Source: Sphagnum compactum (taxonomy: Eukaryota > Bryophyta > Sphagnopsida > Sphagnales). Taken from it: a DNA stretch of 64,000 bases. Below are positions 1-13,300 of the stretch, piece after piece (the first letter of the stretch is position 1; every line of letters begins with the position of its first letter). Below the pieces are notes generated by a model. The model ran no database searches. It had not been told where the DNA came from and saw nothing but the letters and a program-made list of their open reading frames with translations. The DNA lies in the NCBI GenBank assembly GCA_965153455.1, contig OZ234503.1, forward strand, positions 13,583,118 through 13,647,117. The letters are read 5' to 3'. The position numbers and the translations under genes are program-made.

Positions 1-268
1 GCTTTTGATGTTATTCCTGCTACACTGAAATGATATGAGCATGCCCACTACAGACTCCCAGCTTCTAGGAATCCTGTACTCCTCATCTCCGATCTGGTGT
101 GAGAAGCACTTTTTTGAATTTCGTCCTGTTTAGATGTTTTCTTTCTCTTGACTGATGATTCAAGACTGCTAAGAACTCATGATGCGTGTAGATGGGATAT
201 GTTCTGTGGTGCAGAATCCAAGGGCCAGGGGGCTGTAACAGGGGACGTATTTGGCTTGGGGATACCAG

Positions 269-2692
269 ATCAGATTGTCAAAGCTGCTCGCTTGGCAACA
301 TCCACTAAGGTTGGTGCATTTGAAGGTTTTGGGTCAACTCATTGCAGGTTGCTTGGCATTAAACCACATCTTGATTAAGTTTCTCACACTGGTGCTTGTT
401 AGCACAGGCTCTGTCTTTACCTCAGAAAGGCTTGGAAGCTGTTCCACCAGCAGTTTGGGAAACAGGGTCCTTTACAATGTTGGACCTCTCTCACAACCAA
501 ATCAAGGAGTTGCCAATGGAGCTCTCGATGTGCACATCATTGGAGGTGAGACACATTAAAAGGGGTCCAAAAGCCTTTAAAAGGGGGTAAAATAAAAAAG
601 GAGTTCAGAGTTGAGATCTGAGATGATTGATACAAAGGTACTACATGTTGTCCTCAAAAGATCATGCCCACTAAATTTCTCCATGTTGTTGTAATCTTTT
701 TGCTTCCTCTTTTTCTTGAGAGTTGTTTTCTTTTTCTTTCTATATTTGTTTTCCAGAGTTTACCCTAAAACCCTAAACCCTTAGTTTCCTTGGTCTTGCT
801 CCTCTCTTTTAGGTTTTGTTGAGCTAGCCAGCATCATGGCTGCTGAGTCTTCCCATTGCTTCCAGACTCATACTTAGTATCATCTCTCAATTCTGTTCAA
901 GATGACTGAAATTGTAAAATGGAGTAGTTCTCAGTACCTATGAAGATAGTACCTGTTCAGAGACAAAAACTCTCTAGTCAGCAAGACAGGCGGAAGAACA
1001 TATCTGGAGGAATGGGAGAGAGTGCTTGTTGATGATGCATTTCATTTGAAGAAGTGCAGGTGTTGATGCTGTCAGGCAACAAACTTTCAGAGTGGCCAGC
1101 AACTGTGCTAGCATCATTACCTGTCCTCCAGGAGCTGTCGCTGGCTCAAAACCCAATTGCCGAGGTTTTTTTTTTTATCATTTCCTTTCATAAGGTTGAC
1201 ACTGAAGTTCATCAATATGCAACCTGCCAACAAATCGGCAGTTTCACAATTGTGTCTTGGGTAACTGAATGGTGGGTTTTCAGCAATGTATGAAAGTATT
1301 GACTGTGATATTGATGTTGCACCATGACAAACAATCTCTAGTGGATGTGCCTGTCACTGCCAGGGTTGTGATCTATCTAATGCTGGGATGTTAGGGTTTC
1401 TGACAGTGAACAATGTGCTTGATGTGACTCTAGTTTCCAAGAGGTGCATTTGCTGCAGTCCCAAAGCTACAGGTTCTGGACTTGAGTGGAGTAGCTGGGA
1501 CATTGCCGCCTCCACCAGCGCTGTCAGAGATGCCACATTTGCAACAACTTCGGTTGAGGTAGAAGGGTCTTCATATCTTGGTCCTTTCAATTTGTTTCCA
1601 AAAAATTCTTGGTAGTCTTTCTCTTCATTGTGGGTAATGGCTCTGGAACCTGTAAAATTCAGAAGACTCTCTGACATCTAAACTGGCCATGAAGAATTGT
1701 TGGGGCTGGAACTGCAGCAGAATCCACACTAGCATAGATTGAATCAGAACCTTTGCAATCAATTGTATATGGTCATGTGATTTCTGCACCGCAGGGTTGG
1801 ATCTAAGCACTCCTCACAAGTTTTGCAGGAGGATGTGGCTGAAGGAATTTCCCGATGATCTCAAGTCATTACTCAAATTGCGCACTTTGGACCTCAGCCA
1901 GAACTCAATCACAGTAATTCCTGAGGTAATTTGCAGCAAATGTGAAGATGTCAGCAATTTCATGTTTTCACTACAGGGAGGAGGAGATTGTTCTTTGGAT
2001 TTCATGTTTGTGCAACCAGGAGGAGATTTGTTCTTGGGTTCCTAGATTCATTGCATGAATTGGACAAGCTTAGTGTACTTGGGTCGAACAGAATTTCTTA
2101 CAACTTCATGGTTCAGTGGGTGACATGTTTGGTGTGCTTAGAAACACTTGACCTCTCTGACAACGACATTACTCTACTCCCACCCAAGCTGGTTTGTTGC
2201 TCAACCTTTCTGCTCTAAAATCTATCCAACCTGTGAATATTGAGTAGTCAGTATTAAGTTTGTGTTGTTAGGAATTGCTACTATTTTGAAGCAATGGCTA
2301 TCCATGGTTTTCTTCTCACCTTTCTTCTATTGTTGTTGTTAGGAAATTGCTCCTATGTTGAAGCAATGGGTACCGGCAGTTTTGTTCTCACCTTTTCATT
2401 TGGTGGATGTTGATAACAGGGACTTCTAGAGCCAAACTTACGGCACTTGAAGGTCGATGGCAACCCATTGCGCAGGTATGTATGCTGCTGTGACCTTGCA
2501 TCTTCTTATCAGAGCTCTGAATTGTTTTCTTGGTGGAACTTTAGAAGTGCAGATTTTCGATTTGTTATGCTTGTGGTGCTTGTTTTTGAATTTGTATTGG
2601 GACGGTGGATGAAACTCAGCATTCGGCGGTCCATCTTGGAGCGGGGCACCAAAGCTCTTCTTCAGTATTTGACAGATAAAATCCCTGCTTAG
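269..2692 (+). CDS. LRRC40-like leucine-rich repeat protein, C-terminal half (5' partial)
   Basis: Eight exons can be joined in phase: 269-309, 408-545, 1060-1164, 1434-1558, 1829-1925, 2117-2191, 2420-2475 and 2620-2692 (TAG). All introns are GT-AG. They give about 235 residues of tandem 23-residue LRRs with the LxxLxLxxNxLxxLP pattern, for example [39 protein letters not shown] and [18 protein letters not shown], then a C-terminal cap KVDGNPLR...[18 protein letters not shown]. This cap and the repeat order resemble the end of plant LRRC40-type proteins (the Arabidopsis At3g15410 type, from memory). The N-terminal half lies left of the window. The first exon could start at 242 (another AG) rather than 269. 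LRRC40-like proteins are presumed soluble interaction scaffolds with no known catalytic activity; function here is inferred only from family. No frameshift or stop interrupts the joined frame, so the gene looks intact. Confidence 0.82.
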
Positions 2693-3555
2693 CTATACTC
2701 ACACACACCACCACCCGCACCAACACCAAGCATATGCACACACAGTCAACCACCTTCACAAAAACATCAATATTTTCTTTTTATATGACAGTGTGTGTAT
2801 AGTGTGTATACATGCCCTCTCCTTCATTTGATGATTTGTTTTGCATACCACAACCTTGAACCCTTGCTGGGCTTGTACGGGAAATTGGACCACATGGATG
2901 AAATTGACAATACAAGTAATGCTAAGAGCATGGATGAAATTTGACTAAAGAAGATAAATGTGCGAACACAACAAATAGTAATGGCCTGTGGATGACATCA
3001 ATGAATCATTCTACATAAATGAAAATGTGATTCCAATATAATCATGTGTTACAACGAAACCTTGTTGATGTTGGGTTCATGGATGAAATCATTCAGTGAA
3101 TTAAATTAAATTGACGATCATCTTACATCAATGTTGGAGAATTTTACATTTGTTGATTTCATGTATGTTAGATTTAATCCATGAGATGTCATTCATCATT
3201 CATGTTGGCAAATTCATTGAAATTGTTGTTTTCATTTATAAAATTCATTTCAAGCAAAGTGAGTTTTATCCATGTGATAAGTTTTGTGAAATATATTTCA
3301 TCTATGTGGTATGGTTCATTGGCTTTATCAATTTCATCCACATGTGTTGATTTTAAATACTTGTTCCATTTATGATGAACCTTGCAGTTTTCCATTAATC
3401 AAAGTCAAGCCGAGCTTCTTTCTCATTCGGTGAGAATCACAGCTCCAATTTTCAGCTGTTGAAACATCAAAGGTCTGGGCAGCAACCAGTAGCAGGTCTA
3501 ACAATCTTCAAAAGGAAGTGATCTCACAAGGCATGGCTCTATGAAGCTAGCTAGT
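2693..3555. other. 3' flank of the LRR gene and AT-rich spacer
   Basis: The first ~200 bases, with CA-rich and GT-rich short tracts, are the likely 3' UTR. From about 2890 to 3380 the DNA is low in complexity, with recurring degenerate words such as ATGGATGAAAT and TTCATCCATGTG on both strands. Similar words recur at 39.5-39.6 and 40.8-41.05 kb, suggesting a decayed dispersed repeat. No gene is seen. Confidence 0.5.
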
Positions 3556-5060
3556 AGTGGCTCTTGGTGTAATGGCTTTACACCTTTTGTCAAGTTCGAA
3601 CGAGTGTTGGGCGGGTGTCAGAAACATATGAGAACCGGCCAGGGTTTCAAGTCGGTTCTCAGTTTGAAACCCTTAGGGTATCAGATTGAATGATGCCTTT
3701 TATGGAACCCAACTATAGAGTTTATATAATATGAGAACCGGGCCTTTGAAACCTTGATCAAACGTATATTTAAAATTTATTGAAACCTTGGCAAGGTATT
3801 AAAAAAAATCAGCGTCAAGGTTTAGAATGAATTAGGTAGTTAGTAGTCAGTGGGGTTTAATGTTTAGTCAATTGTTAGTAGTTAGGTTTAGGGTTTAGCA
3901 AGCATGTGATGCCACTTGCTTGATACAAAAGAAGTGTTTTAAAACATTTTTCTCATAGTGTGTGAGTTTTTTTTTGCTCTCTTCTTTATTTGTTGCATAG
4001 ATTAATTGGTTTGATTAATCGGTTTGCTTAGTAGTTGGTGTGCTTTAGTCCTTGCTTGGCGCTCCTTGTTTGAGCTCTTGCTTGTTGTTCAATGATATTG
4101 CTCTGCTATTCCTTTTGTTCAATGTTGATGTTATGTTGCTCCTTTTGCTCAATGCTCGATGTTGATGCTCTGTTGTTTCTTTTATTCAACATTGTTGCTC
4201 CTTTTGTTCGAAGTCGTTGTTACTCTTCTTGCTCGACATTCTTGCTTTTTTGCTTTTCTTGTTCAATGTTGCTGCTCTATGGCTCCTCTTGCTTGACATT
4301 GTTGTTGCTCCTCTTGGTTGCTACTCCTCTTGCTTGAGGCTACTATTGCTTCTTGCTCAACATGACTCCTCCTTTTGCTCAATGTTGCTGTTCTTTGCTC
4401 GTTTAGGTACCTTTCTTCTGCACCTATGATGTTGATGCTCCTTGCTCCTTGGTCAATGCTATTGCTTTTGCTCCTCTTGTTTTAGATTGGTACTTCCCCC
4501 CTTTAGTTTTTGCAGGTGTGGGAGGAATTGTTCAAATTCGAGTGCTTTGGGCCAAACTTGGAAGATGAGATTTTTTTTTTCAACCTTTGTTTGTTGGTGA
4601 ATTTTTTTTAATTATTCATGTTTTTGGGAAATGTTGGTTGACAATGTGTTTATTTGTTGTTATTGTACATTTAATTCTACACATTGCATCCCATTTGCAC
4701 AATTGCGTTATGTATTTTTTTAGCACATTACATTTTTTTATGGACATAAAAAATGTTGAAAAGAAATTTAAGAAATTTAACATTTTTTGGTGTGTAATTT
4801 TTAAATTTTGAACATAAAAAATTAATATTTGAGATAATAAAATTTATAATAATTGGTATGTGTAAATTGACTTTGAAAACCAATTGGTATAAAATGTTTG
4901 AGAACCGGCATTTTGAAACCCGGATGAAATTATTTTTTCAAAATTTTGAAACCCTACCCAGGTTTCTAAACGATCAAAATAATTAAAAAAAAAAAAAACT
5001 AGGTTGAATCTTTCAAAACATTCTAATACCATGTCAAGTTTTTGAAGGCAAATCGTTAGT
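3556..5060. repeat. Dispersed repeat with GAGAACCGG / GTTTGAAACCC words
   Basis: The words gagaaccgg, ggtttcaa and tttgaaaccc recur between 3620 and 4990 (3629, 3730, 4894, 4915). Related text is seen at 11925-12190 (ttcgagttcgaaccagcg, agaaccgg). The left edge (about 3556-3610) has a degenerate tRNA-like B-box word, AAGTTCGAAC. A 4090-4490 stretch is a low-complexity run of TTGCTC/CTCTTGCTCAATGTTG words. No coding sequence is supported. A decayed SINE-like or other dispersed element is possible but unproven. Confidence 0.4.
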
Positions 5061-5121
5061 ATTTTAAATTCTTTTTAATTTTTAATTTTTAAAGTTGTAT
5101 TTGTTGGTGGAACATAGTTCA

Positions 5122-5395
5122 GTGTGAATAGGGTTTCAACTTTTTTGTTGATTTGTGCGCATGTTTTGATGTGTGAAACTCAGTTCAGTGTGAATAGGGT
5201 TTCAACTTTTTTCATTGATTTGTGCTCATGTTTTGATGTGTGAAAAACTCAGTTCAGTGTGAGTAGGGTTTCAACTTTTTCGTTGATTTGTGGGCATGTT
5301 TTGATGTGTGAAACTCAGTTCAGTGTGAATAGGGTTTCAACTTTTTTCTTGATTTGTGCGCATGTGTTGTTTTGATGTGTGTAACTTTGTTAGTT
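5122..5395. repeat. Four-copy tandem repeat, unit about 66-69 bp
   Basis: Units begin with GTGTGAATAGGGTTTCAACTT at 5122, 5188, 5257 (GTGTGAGT variant) and 5323. Each continues with a TTGATTTGTGxGCATGTTTTGATGTGTG segment and CTCAGTTCA. Spacing is 66, 69 and 66 bp. Confidence 0.85.
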
Positions 5396-5570
5396 TTTGA
5401 TAGTGTGAAGGGTTAATATACTATTTCACTACAGCCAATAGATGAACAATTTGTGAAGTTTTAGGGTTTGGTCAAGATACACACCATAATTAGCAATGTG
5501 TATGAACTAGGTAAATTGCCAGTAACTGTGATCACAAAACAATGCAATGAAAAGGAAAGCTTGATACTAT

Positions 5571-5960
5571 GTGTGTGTGTGTGTGTGTGTATCCTAGTGT
5601 ACAACATTACAGTTACATAATTGGGTCCAGTTGGTACTTAAGATACTAGTGTACTGAAAATTTCTGAAAAGTTTGTAGTGTTCAAAATCCCTCCTCTCTC
5701 TCTCTATCTGTGCCTAAGCTCTTTGTCTTTTGAAGGGGTTTTGTCAGCTTGCATAAAATTTTCAGATTACCTCATGAAAAAGAAAACGGCAGCACATCAA
5801 CTATTGTGTTAATTCCTTCACACTCAAACTCTCAATTAAGTTGCTTATCATGACATAATTTGCAAAAACATACCATCTGCAGCTCTCTGTACACTATCAC
5901 CATTATCATACCCACTCCATGCTTTAGGGTTTATGTGTGTGTGTGTGTGTGTGTGTGTGT
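5571..5960. repeat. Spacer with two (GT)n microsatellites
   Basis: GT runs lie at about 5571-5590 and 5935-5960. The second directly precedes the 116-bp tandem array, whose units each begin with a shorter GT run. CT-rich text is seen near 5695. Confidence 0.8.
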
Positions 5961-6535
5961 TACCATGATAGTACTTGTGCTACGGTTTAGGGTTTAAGCG
6001 TTTAACACATCACAATGGTAGTGCCCATGCTATGGGTTTAGGGTTTATGGATCTACACATGTATGTGTGTGTGTGTTACCACGATAGTACTTGTGCTACG
6101 GTTTAGGGTTTAAGCGTTTAACACATCACAATGGTAGTACCCATGCTATGGGTTTAGGGTTTATGGATCCACACATGTATGTGTGTGTGTGTTACCATGA
6201 TAGTACTTGTGCTACGGTTTAGGGTTTAAGCGTTTAACACATCACAATGGTAGTACCCATGCTATGGGTTTAGGGTTTATGGATCTACACATGTATGTGT
6301 GTGTGTGTTACCACGATAGTACTTGTGCTACGGTTTAGGGTTTAAGCGTTTAACACATCACAATGGTAGTACCCATGCTATGGGTTTAGGGTTTATGGAT
6401 CCACACATGTATGTGTGTGTGTGTTACCATGATAGTACTTGTGCTACGGTTTAGGGTTTAAGCGTTTAACACATCACAATGGTAGTACCCATGCTATGGG
6501 TTTAGGGTTTATGGATCTACACATGTATGTGTATG
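5961..6535. repeat. 116-bp tandem array with dimeric higher-order pattern
   Basis: Five units start (TACCAYGATAG) at exactly 116-bp steps: 5961, 6077, 6193, 6309 and 6425. Each unit holds two plant-telomere-like TTTAGGGTTTA motifs, a TTTAACACATCACAATGGTAG core and a GT run. Units 1, 3 and 5 carry CATGATA and GGATCTACAC; units 2 and 4 carry CACGATA and GGATCCACAC. The real repeat is therefore a 232-bp dimer. Confidence 0.92.
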
Positions 6536-6539
6536 ATGT

Positions 6540-6960
6540 TAGACTTGTTCGTGAATTGAAACCTCCGGACTTTGGTTCGAAGAACAATGCTGAGCCTTTT
6601 CTATTCCAAGGCATTATTAAAGTGGGTGTTTCTCAAATATGTTTTCCAAATTATTTTCATAGCTACCCATTTACATACACATGAACCCACCTTTTTAGAT
6701 TGCATGCAAGGGTTTATTCAGGGTTTAAGGTATAGTAGTAGGGTTTGTACATATATGCATGTGTATCATTTGAGACTTGTGTTGTGCAGTACAAACTTAG
6801 GACCTGGGGTTGGAGACTGAATCTGATTCTTTTTTTTTTTTTTTTGGGGTGGGGGGGGGTGGGGTTTTGGTTAGGAGGCATTAAAGTGGGTGGTGTTCCC
6901 ATGTAAGCTTTTCAAATGATTTTCATAGCTACCCATCTACATACACATGAACCCCTTTTA
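6540..6960. repeat. Diverged duplication around 6.6 and 6.9 kb
   Basis: The segment around 6600-6690 (GGCATTATTAAAGTGGG, CATAGCTACCCATTTACATA, CACATGAACCC) recurs at about 6878-6955 with differences. A T/G-rich run at 6830-6863 separates them. Confidence 0.65.
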
Positions 6961-7116
6961 AAAGAAGAGTTAGTACTATATAACAACTGTACACAACTAA
7001 AATCCTACTCTTCATCCTTTCCTCCCTTTCATGTGTGCATGTGTGGGTGCGCGGTGCGTGTGAATGTGCGCGCGCGCATGTATGATTTTCACAAAGGAAA
7101 GTACAAGCATTTCCCC

Positions 7117-7393
7117 CCACCCCCCCCCCCCCCCCCCCCCACAATATTGCTGACCTTATGTATAGTAGATGTAGTGTTAAGCTTTTCCGGGGTCAAGATT
7201 TCATGGGATTGGACATATGATTGCCATCTACGGACTGGGGTTGAAGTTGTTCCCAAGAGGTGGTAATGAGGTTGAAATAATGCTTACGGGGTGGTGGTAT
7301 TATAATAATAATAATATAATAATAATTACTATAATGGTTATTATTATTATTATTATTATTATGGTTATTTTATTGTTATTATTATTATTTCCT
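7117..7393. repeat. Poly-C run and ATT/TAA microsatellite
   Basis: A run of about 20 C lies at 7121-7140 with flanking C-rich sequence. An interrupted ATT/AAT trinucleotide tract spans about 7296-7393. Both are prone to length error in assembly. Confidence 0.85.
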
Positions 7394-10300
7394 AGTAATT
7401 GGAAGACCACAAAAAGTGCATGCAAGCTTGAGTTATAATTAACTTGGGGCTGTCACAGACATTGTGTGTGGGGAACAGGCCAAAATTTAAGCAAGGATGG
7501 GAAAAAAATTGGTGGCCACTACTAACAAGGCCAGTTTTTTTTGCTCTAAGGGACACCGGAAAACCTCCATGATGTGGGTGGGAATTGGCACCACTTGGAC
7601 TTGATCACATGAAGCTTGCTAAGTTAGGGCCCGTTTGAAAGTATCCAAATTCTGAACATAATCTTGGTGATGGTGGTGGTGTCCACATGGACGGTAAAAC
7701 TTTGATTAAGAGTTGTAAAAAGAGCATCAATGCTTAATGCGTGTTTTGTAGTGTGTAGTACCTAGTGCCTAGGTTAACACCCATGCATGCATGCATGCAT
7801 CATCGATTGAAGAGGATGGGGGCGGTGAAGGTGTTGTTCAAGAGGTTCCTTAAAGCTAAGTATGTCCGGCAAATAATTTTTGTCCTTTCTTAAGTTACAC
7901 CCATTTGTCGAAAGTTGGAGGCGTGCAAGATGCAAGTGATTCTCTCGTGATTGTGTGTTAATGAGGGCATGATGAATTAACGGCTCCAAATGCTAGAGTG
8001 CCCTCATCCATCCATTCCTAATTTCCACCGCTAACCTAACCTCATGGAGACAATGTGTGTTTTTAAAAATACCTTTGGGATGTAGCCCAAAGTGGCATTT
8101 ATTCATAAGAAGATTTAGCAAAATTTGGCTAAAAAGGAGATATGAAAATAATTTTTTTAACATCATCCTTCTATATTATTAGCTACCTACTTACAACCTA
8201 GTATATAAATATCCATCTTTTTCCATTAATTTTATTGAAATTTAGCAATTAAAAACCTCAAAAATCTAATAAAATCACTAATTTTCTAATTAACCCTTCA
8301 AAGGACAAATCTCTACCTCCACACAAGGATGGCCTCTCAAAGGGGGGGAGATCAAACTATTGGATCTTGACACACACATACCCCATTGGAATTTGTTGAA
8401 AGCTTAACATTGAGCAGTGCTATTGGATCTCTAGTGAATAGATCCCCCAAAACTTTGACCTGTGGATTCAGCCACCCCAATTTTCAGCCCAAAAAAATCA
8501 TGCAAAATCATGTACAACCTATGAATTAATAATTATTAATTGGGTGGATTACATAAAAAAAAAAGGGTGACCAGGGGATGTAGAGGGTTGAGGCCACTCA
8601 CTATTAAGGCCTTTTAATGAATCACTACTTTGGGCCCACTTTTTATGTAGTCTCTTTGTTTAAAACCAGTGTTTTAAAGGGTCTTAACCAACCAGTGTTC
8701 TACTTAAAAATCAAACTCTGGAACCCTAAACCCTACACCCAAAGAGTGCCTGTTTAGGTTCTACTCACAATAACCTAAAACCTTTAGGGTTTAACACTCC
8801 AAACTCGGGGTCTTGTCAACACAAGTCTTAACTCTCCCTCTCAACCTTGTCATGCAATAAGGTTTAGTCTTTTAGGGTTCCCGATTTGTGCTAGCTTATT
8901 AGAACCACCAAGCCCAACAAGACCCTATTCGGGTACCTAATCTAAATAACTTAGTGGAATGTTTTTGGTTTTTGACAATTTATTTGTGAAGAAGTGTGGG
9001 TTCTCTCTCTCTCTCTCATGCACACACCCAAACAAATGTGCCTCACTCACTTCGCGGTCAGCCTAGCTTATTGTAATGGGTTTTTGTGATGCAAAACCAA
9101 TTCATGGGAATCTAAGGGGCTTCCTCTTAGTACCATATAAATTGGGGGTACATTGCATGTATGTAGCACTCCTTACCTACTTGTAGGTGAATCTTACGTG
9201 ATAATACAAGGACAAAGTACTAAACCTCTCGGCCGTTTCCGGTTTCCACCCACCATGACTAGCACATCTCTCCCCCCCCACCTCATGGGCCAAAACTATG
9301 GGCACTCTAGTCCACCTCTTAAACCCTAAAACCTTTCATATTGTCATATACAAAAAACTTTAAGAGTCAACCCCAAGGATTCAAAGTTTAAAGAACCTCA
9401 TACCTTCAATTGCTCTTACTTTGCATTACACAAAGTTGCAAAGTATTTCCTAGGAAAAGTATTCCTAGAGTTGTATTTTAATTTGTGTGTGTGTGTGTGT
9501 GTGTTGGGCATGTCTTTGGTCTTGGGGAAGTCTTTCTTTGTATATTTTGTGAAACAACTAAGATAAAGGGATTTTTTTTTGACATGCTATAAAATAATAC
9601 AAGATTGAAAGAATATTTCATGAAAGTTAAGAATATTTTAAATATGCATTTGTAATCAACTCTACACATCTTATTTACATTTACATAAATTATTACGTAA
9701 ATTTATTTTTCAATGAATTATTTGCACCTTATATTTTTTGGCATGTTGTTTGAAAAAATGGAAGTGACTTCCCCCCAATATTGGATGTGGCACCCAACTC
9801 CATCTAGTAATATGTCAAGGCCAAGGTACATACATATACATGCCTATCCGACCAATTAAGGTGAAAATTTGAAAGACCTACTCGCACCTTATACCCTAGG
9901 ATTTAAATATATATATAATCCTTGGGTCCTTTTGCATTGTTCAAGGCTAAAACACATAACATAGCCACTATATTGGTTTTTTTGTCTAAGAAACCACTTT
10001 GGTGACTATAAAATGTTGTGTATAAATAGTGGCTTGACTTGGGCTAAATCTTCGAAAAAAAATTTTAGTCAGTACAAAAGTTTAGGTCAAATTCTGTTAA
10101 TTAGCTTAAGAAGTGTGTGTTACATTGCCCTTTGGTTTGGAAGATTAAAAATTGAAACCGTGTTTACAAAGCTAATGGAACTACTTAAGCTATGGCTTAA
10201 CTTAGCCTACACAATTGTAAAATAATCCAACCAGGAGGCAAGCTTACATCAAGCCTAGTGCTGCATTTAATTCATTGCGCTTTCTTGGTGCTTGACGCCT

Positions 10301-13300
10301 AAGAGTGGACGCCTAAGAGTGCGGGTGGGGGGGGGGAGGGGGGGAGAGGCATGGTTTGCATTCCAGCACCAGAGAAGTGATCTTCAAAATGCCAGCTCAA
10401 AATTCTTCTAAAAGATTGAAGGACGGTCGGGTAGGTATGAAAGTTGTGGGGTACTTCACCAGATTAGCATGTGAGCTTCAAAATCATTATTAAATATTTG
10501 ATCACTTGTTTTTGTTGGGAAGATTTTGAAAGAAAAAAAATTTCAATAAAAATTTTTTGTAGCAAAAAAAAAAACCATGGGAAAATTAGGGTTTGTGTTG
10601 CACAAAAAATTTACCAACAATCTTGATTAAATTATAGGTCAAGATCGGATGTCCCGTCAATGTAAACTCACAAGCATTAAGCATTAAGCATTAGTTAGTT
10701 ACTCTTGTTCTCATGAGATTTGATGGATACTACTTGTCACTAAGCTACCAAGTCGCCCCTCAAAAGGAATGGAAGGAAGGCCTTTTTAGCTACCTTTTGT
10801 CTATGAGAGCTCACCTCCACTTTCATGCAAAAAAGTTGAAAACTGAGTGGGAGGTATGAGGGGAGTGTTGGGGTTGTGATGGTAAACTCAGTGTTTGCCA
10901 ACTATAAGTGTGACTGCTCAATTCCTCACCTCAAAAGCTAAAAGAGTAGATCCACCCACACCTCCTATGTGGGTGTCTACCAATATCTAGTGCACTTGAA
11001 ATGGTGTGCAAGCTTACTTCCCCATCCTCACTAGTGTTGTGTGGTTGTTTTGATTTTTTAAATAGGAATTTTCAGGATTTTAAAGATTTTTTATATTAAA
11101 ATTCTTTTATAGAATTTTTGAGGAATTTTTTTGGATTAAAAAAAAAACATCTCAGAACCTTTGGTTAAAGTTAATGTTGCTTTCTCCAAGCATGGGGATC
11201 TCAGGTATTAGGCTTTTTTTTTTTTTTTTTTCTCTTTTTTTCTTTTTGGACAAGGGATTAGTCTGGGTAGCAGTTAGGAATTAGGGTTATTAATTAAATT
11301 ATCAAAACAAATAAATTTGGTTCCCACAACAAAAATTTCTCATTTGGCTTCAGCAATGCAAGTGCACATGTTCATTTTGGTGCACCAACAAGTTGTGACA
11401 CAACTATCAAGAGGGGAAGCTTCATTGAGTCACTTTCTTAGAGCTCTAGGGTCATGTGAGAACAAGCCTTTCCTCATTTATAATTGTGAATACAAAGCTC
11501 AAAAATGTTGATTGAAAACAAGTGTAAATTTTTTCAAGAGTCTTTTCTTTAAGTGAGAATATAACTTTTTTTTTTTTGGGGTTTTTTTAGAGAGCCAAGA
11601 AAAGGGACATGTGCCATGTTAAAAGAGAAGTTGAAGATCCAATCAAAGCCAAGAGTTGGCAAGAGGGAAACAATAGTTGATGGGGGGCGGGGGGTAAAAT
11701 CAAGGCATGTGCGAAAGAAGAGAGATGATGAGATGCAATTGTTGTTGGAGGTGATGGAGAAAGTAAAAAAGGTTTAAAGGGGCAATGGGTTTAGGGTTTA
11801 GGGTTTAAAGGGGAAGTGGGTTTAGGGTTTATGGGTTGTAGACACCTTTAAACCCCTTTCAAAATTCACTATAACCTAAGAATTGGAACCTTGTTGGGAA
11901 AAGGAAAAAAAATCCCGTTTGTTGAAGATGGCGATTCTAGGGTTTCGAGTTCGAACCAGCGTTGGGGCGATTCTCACTTTTTTTTAGTGAGAACCTTTAA
12001 GGTTTTCAGGCCAGCTCTCGCAATGAAAGAACCGGATGTTTTCACGTAAGTTGATAACCTTTTTGAGAACTTGCATGCGGGTTCTTGTCCAAGTGAGAAC
12101 CGGCTTTTTGAAAACTTCAAAAGGTTTCAGTTGAGTCTTTTGTGATAACCTTTCAGGGTATTAAAACATGTGGGCACCGGTTATCAGGGTGTTTGATGTT
12201 TAGTCAAGTTTTAGATTTTAGTTTGGGTGGCGTTAGCCTCCTCAACGGTTCCTTCAGATGGAGCTTCATGAAGAAACTTCCGACTCTTCTACAAAAGGGG
12301 ACCTTTTTAAATTATTTATAAAATTTCACAATAAATTAAACAATTAAAAAAAATTCTGAAATTTTACAAAAAATTTGAAAAATGCTAATTAATCATGTAA
12401 TTAAATAATTAAAGTGAGGATTAATTACATAGCCCGGGCCAATCATTACATGACTAGTCCAACAACACTAATCACCGTAAAAAATTTCCATTATAGAGAG
12501 CCCTCTATGTTGTACACATTTATTCATCCAAATAAGTGTTAAACGGGTACCTAGTTGGACCTTGATATATATATTGATATTGGTTTTGACATCAACGAAT
12601 TTGGTAGATTGGCATGACCTGAAGCAATATCAATACCTTCTACTAATACCCTACCTCATAGGGACTTCAGGTCATATTAGTTTAATATCAACGTTGTATT
12701 GATCTTAATATTAGATATATACTAATGTTGGCAAGTTTAAAAAATTTTAGCAAGTTATAGGTTAGGTTTTAGGGTCTTTGGATTGGAGGTTCAAAAAGTT
12801 TTTGAAATTACCATTCGAGCTTAACTAAGTAATCAACTTATTATTTTCAAAATTGAATTAAAACTTAAACTCACGGTGTTGTCTTTTGTTTTAAAAATTC
12901 ATGTTTTTAGGTAACGTAAGTATAATTTTATTTAAAAAAAAAATTTGATCAAATTATTACATTTGATTGGTTGTACATGCTTTAATATTGTATAATTTTA
13001 TCTTAAATTATATGCACTAGTTGAACAAATTAATATTACACAAATGTTTTTTTGGTTTAGTTATGTGTGTAATGGAGATAGAACTACACGTTGTCTTAAA
13101 TTGGACTGGCTCTAAATTCTTTGGGAAGGTTTTGAGATTAAAAAAAAAAAAACGTGTCTCAAAACTGAACCCCATGTTACATTTTAAAAGAAAAAAGAAA
13201 AAAAGAAGTTAGAATGATGATTGAAAACTCATTTTGAAATCAAGAACTGGAAAACACTGATATATGCTTGCCACATATGAAAGAACCGGCGGGTATTAAA

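Noticed and set aside
3559-3615. Possible tRNA gene
   Set aside because: It has a B-box-like word but no acceptor-stem pairing or proper A box; treated as a repeat.
5122-6535. CRISPR-like array
   Set aside because: Units are contiguous tandem repeats without unique spacers, in a plant genome.
11787-11832. Interstitial telomere
   Set aside because: There are only a few TTTAGGG-like words and they are not a perfect array; such words are common throughout this window.
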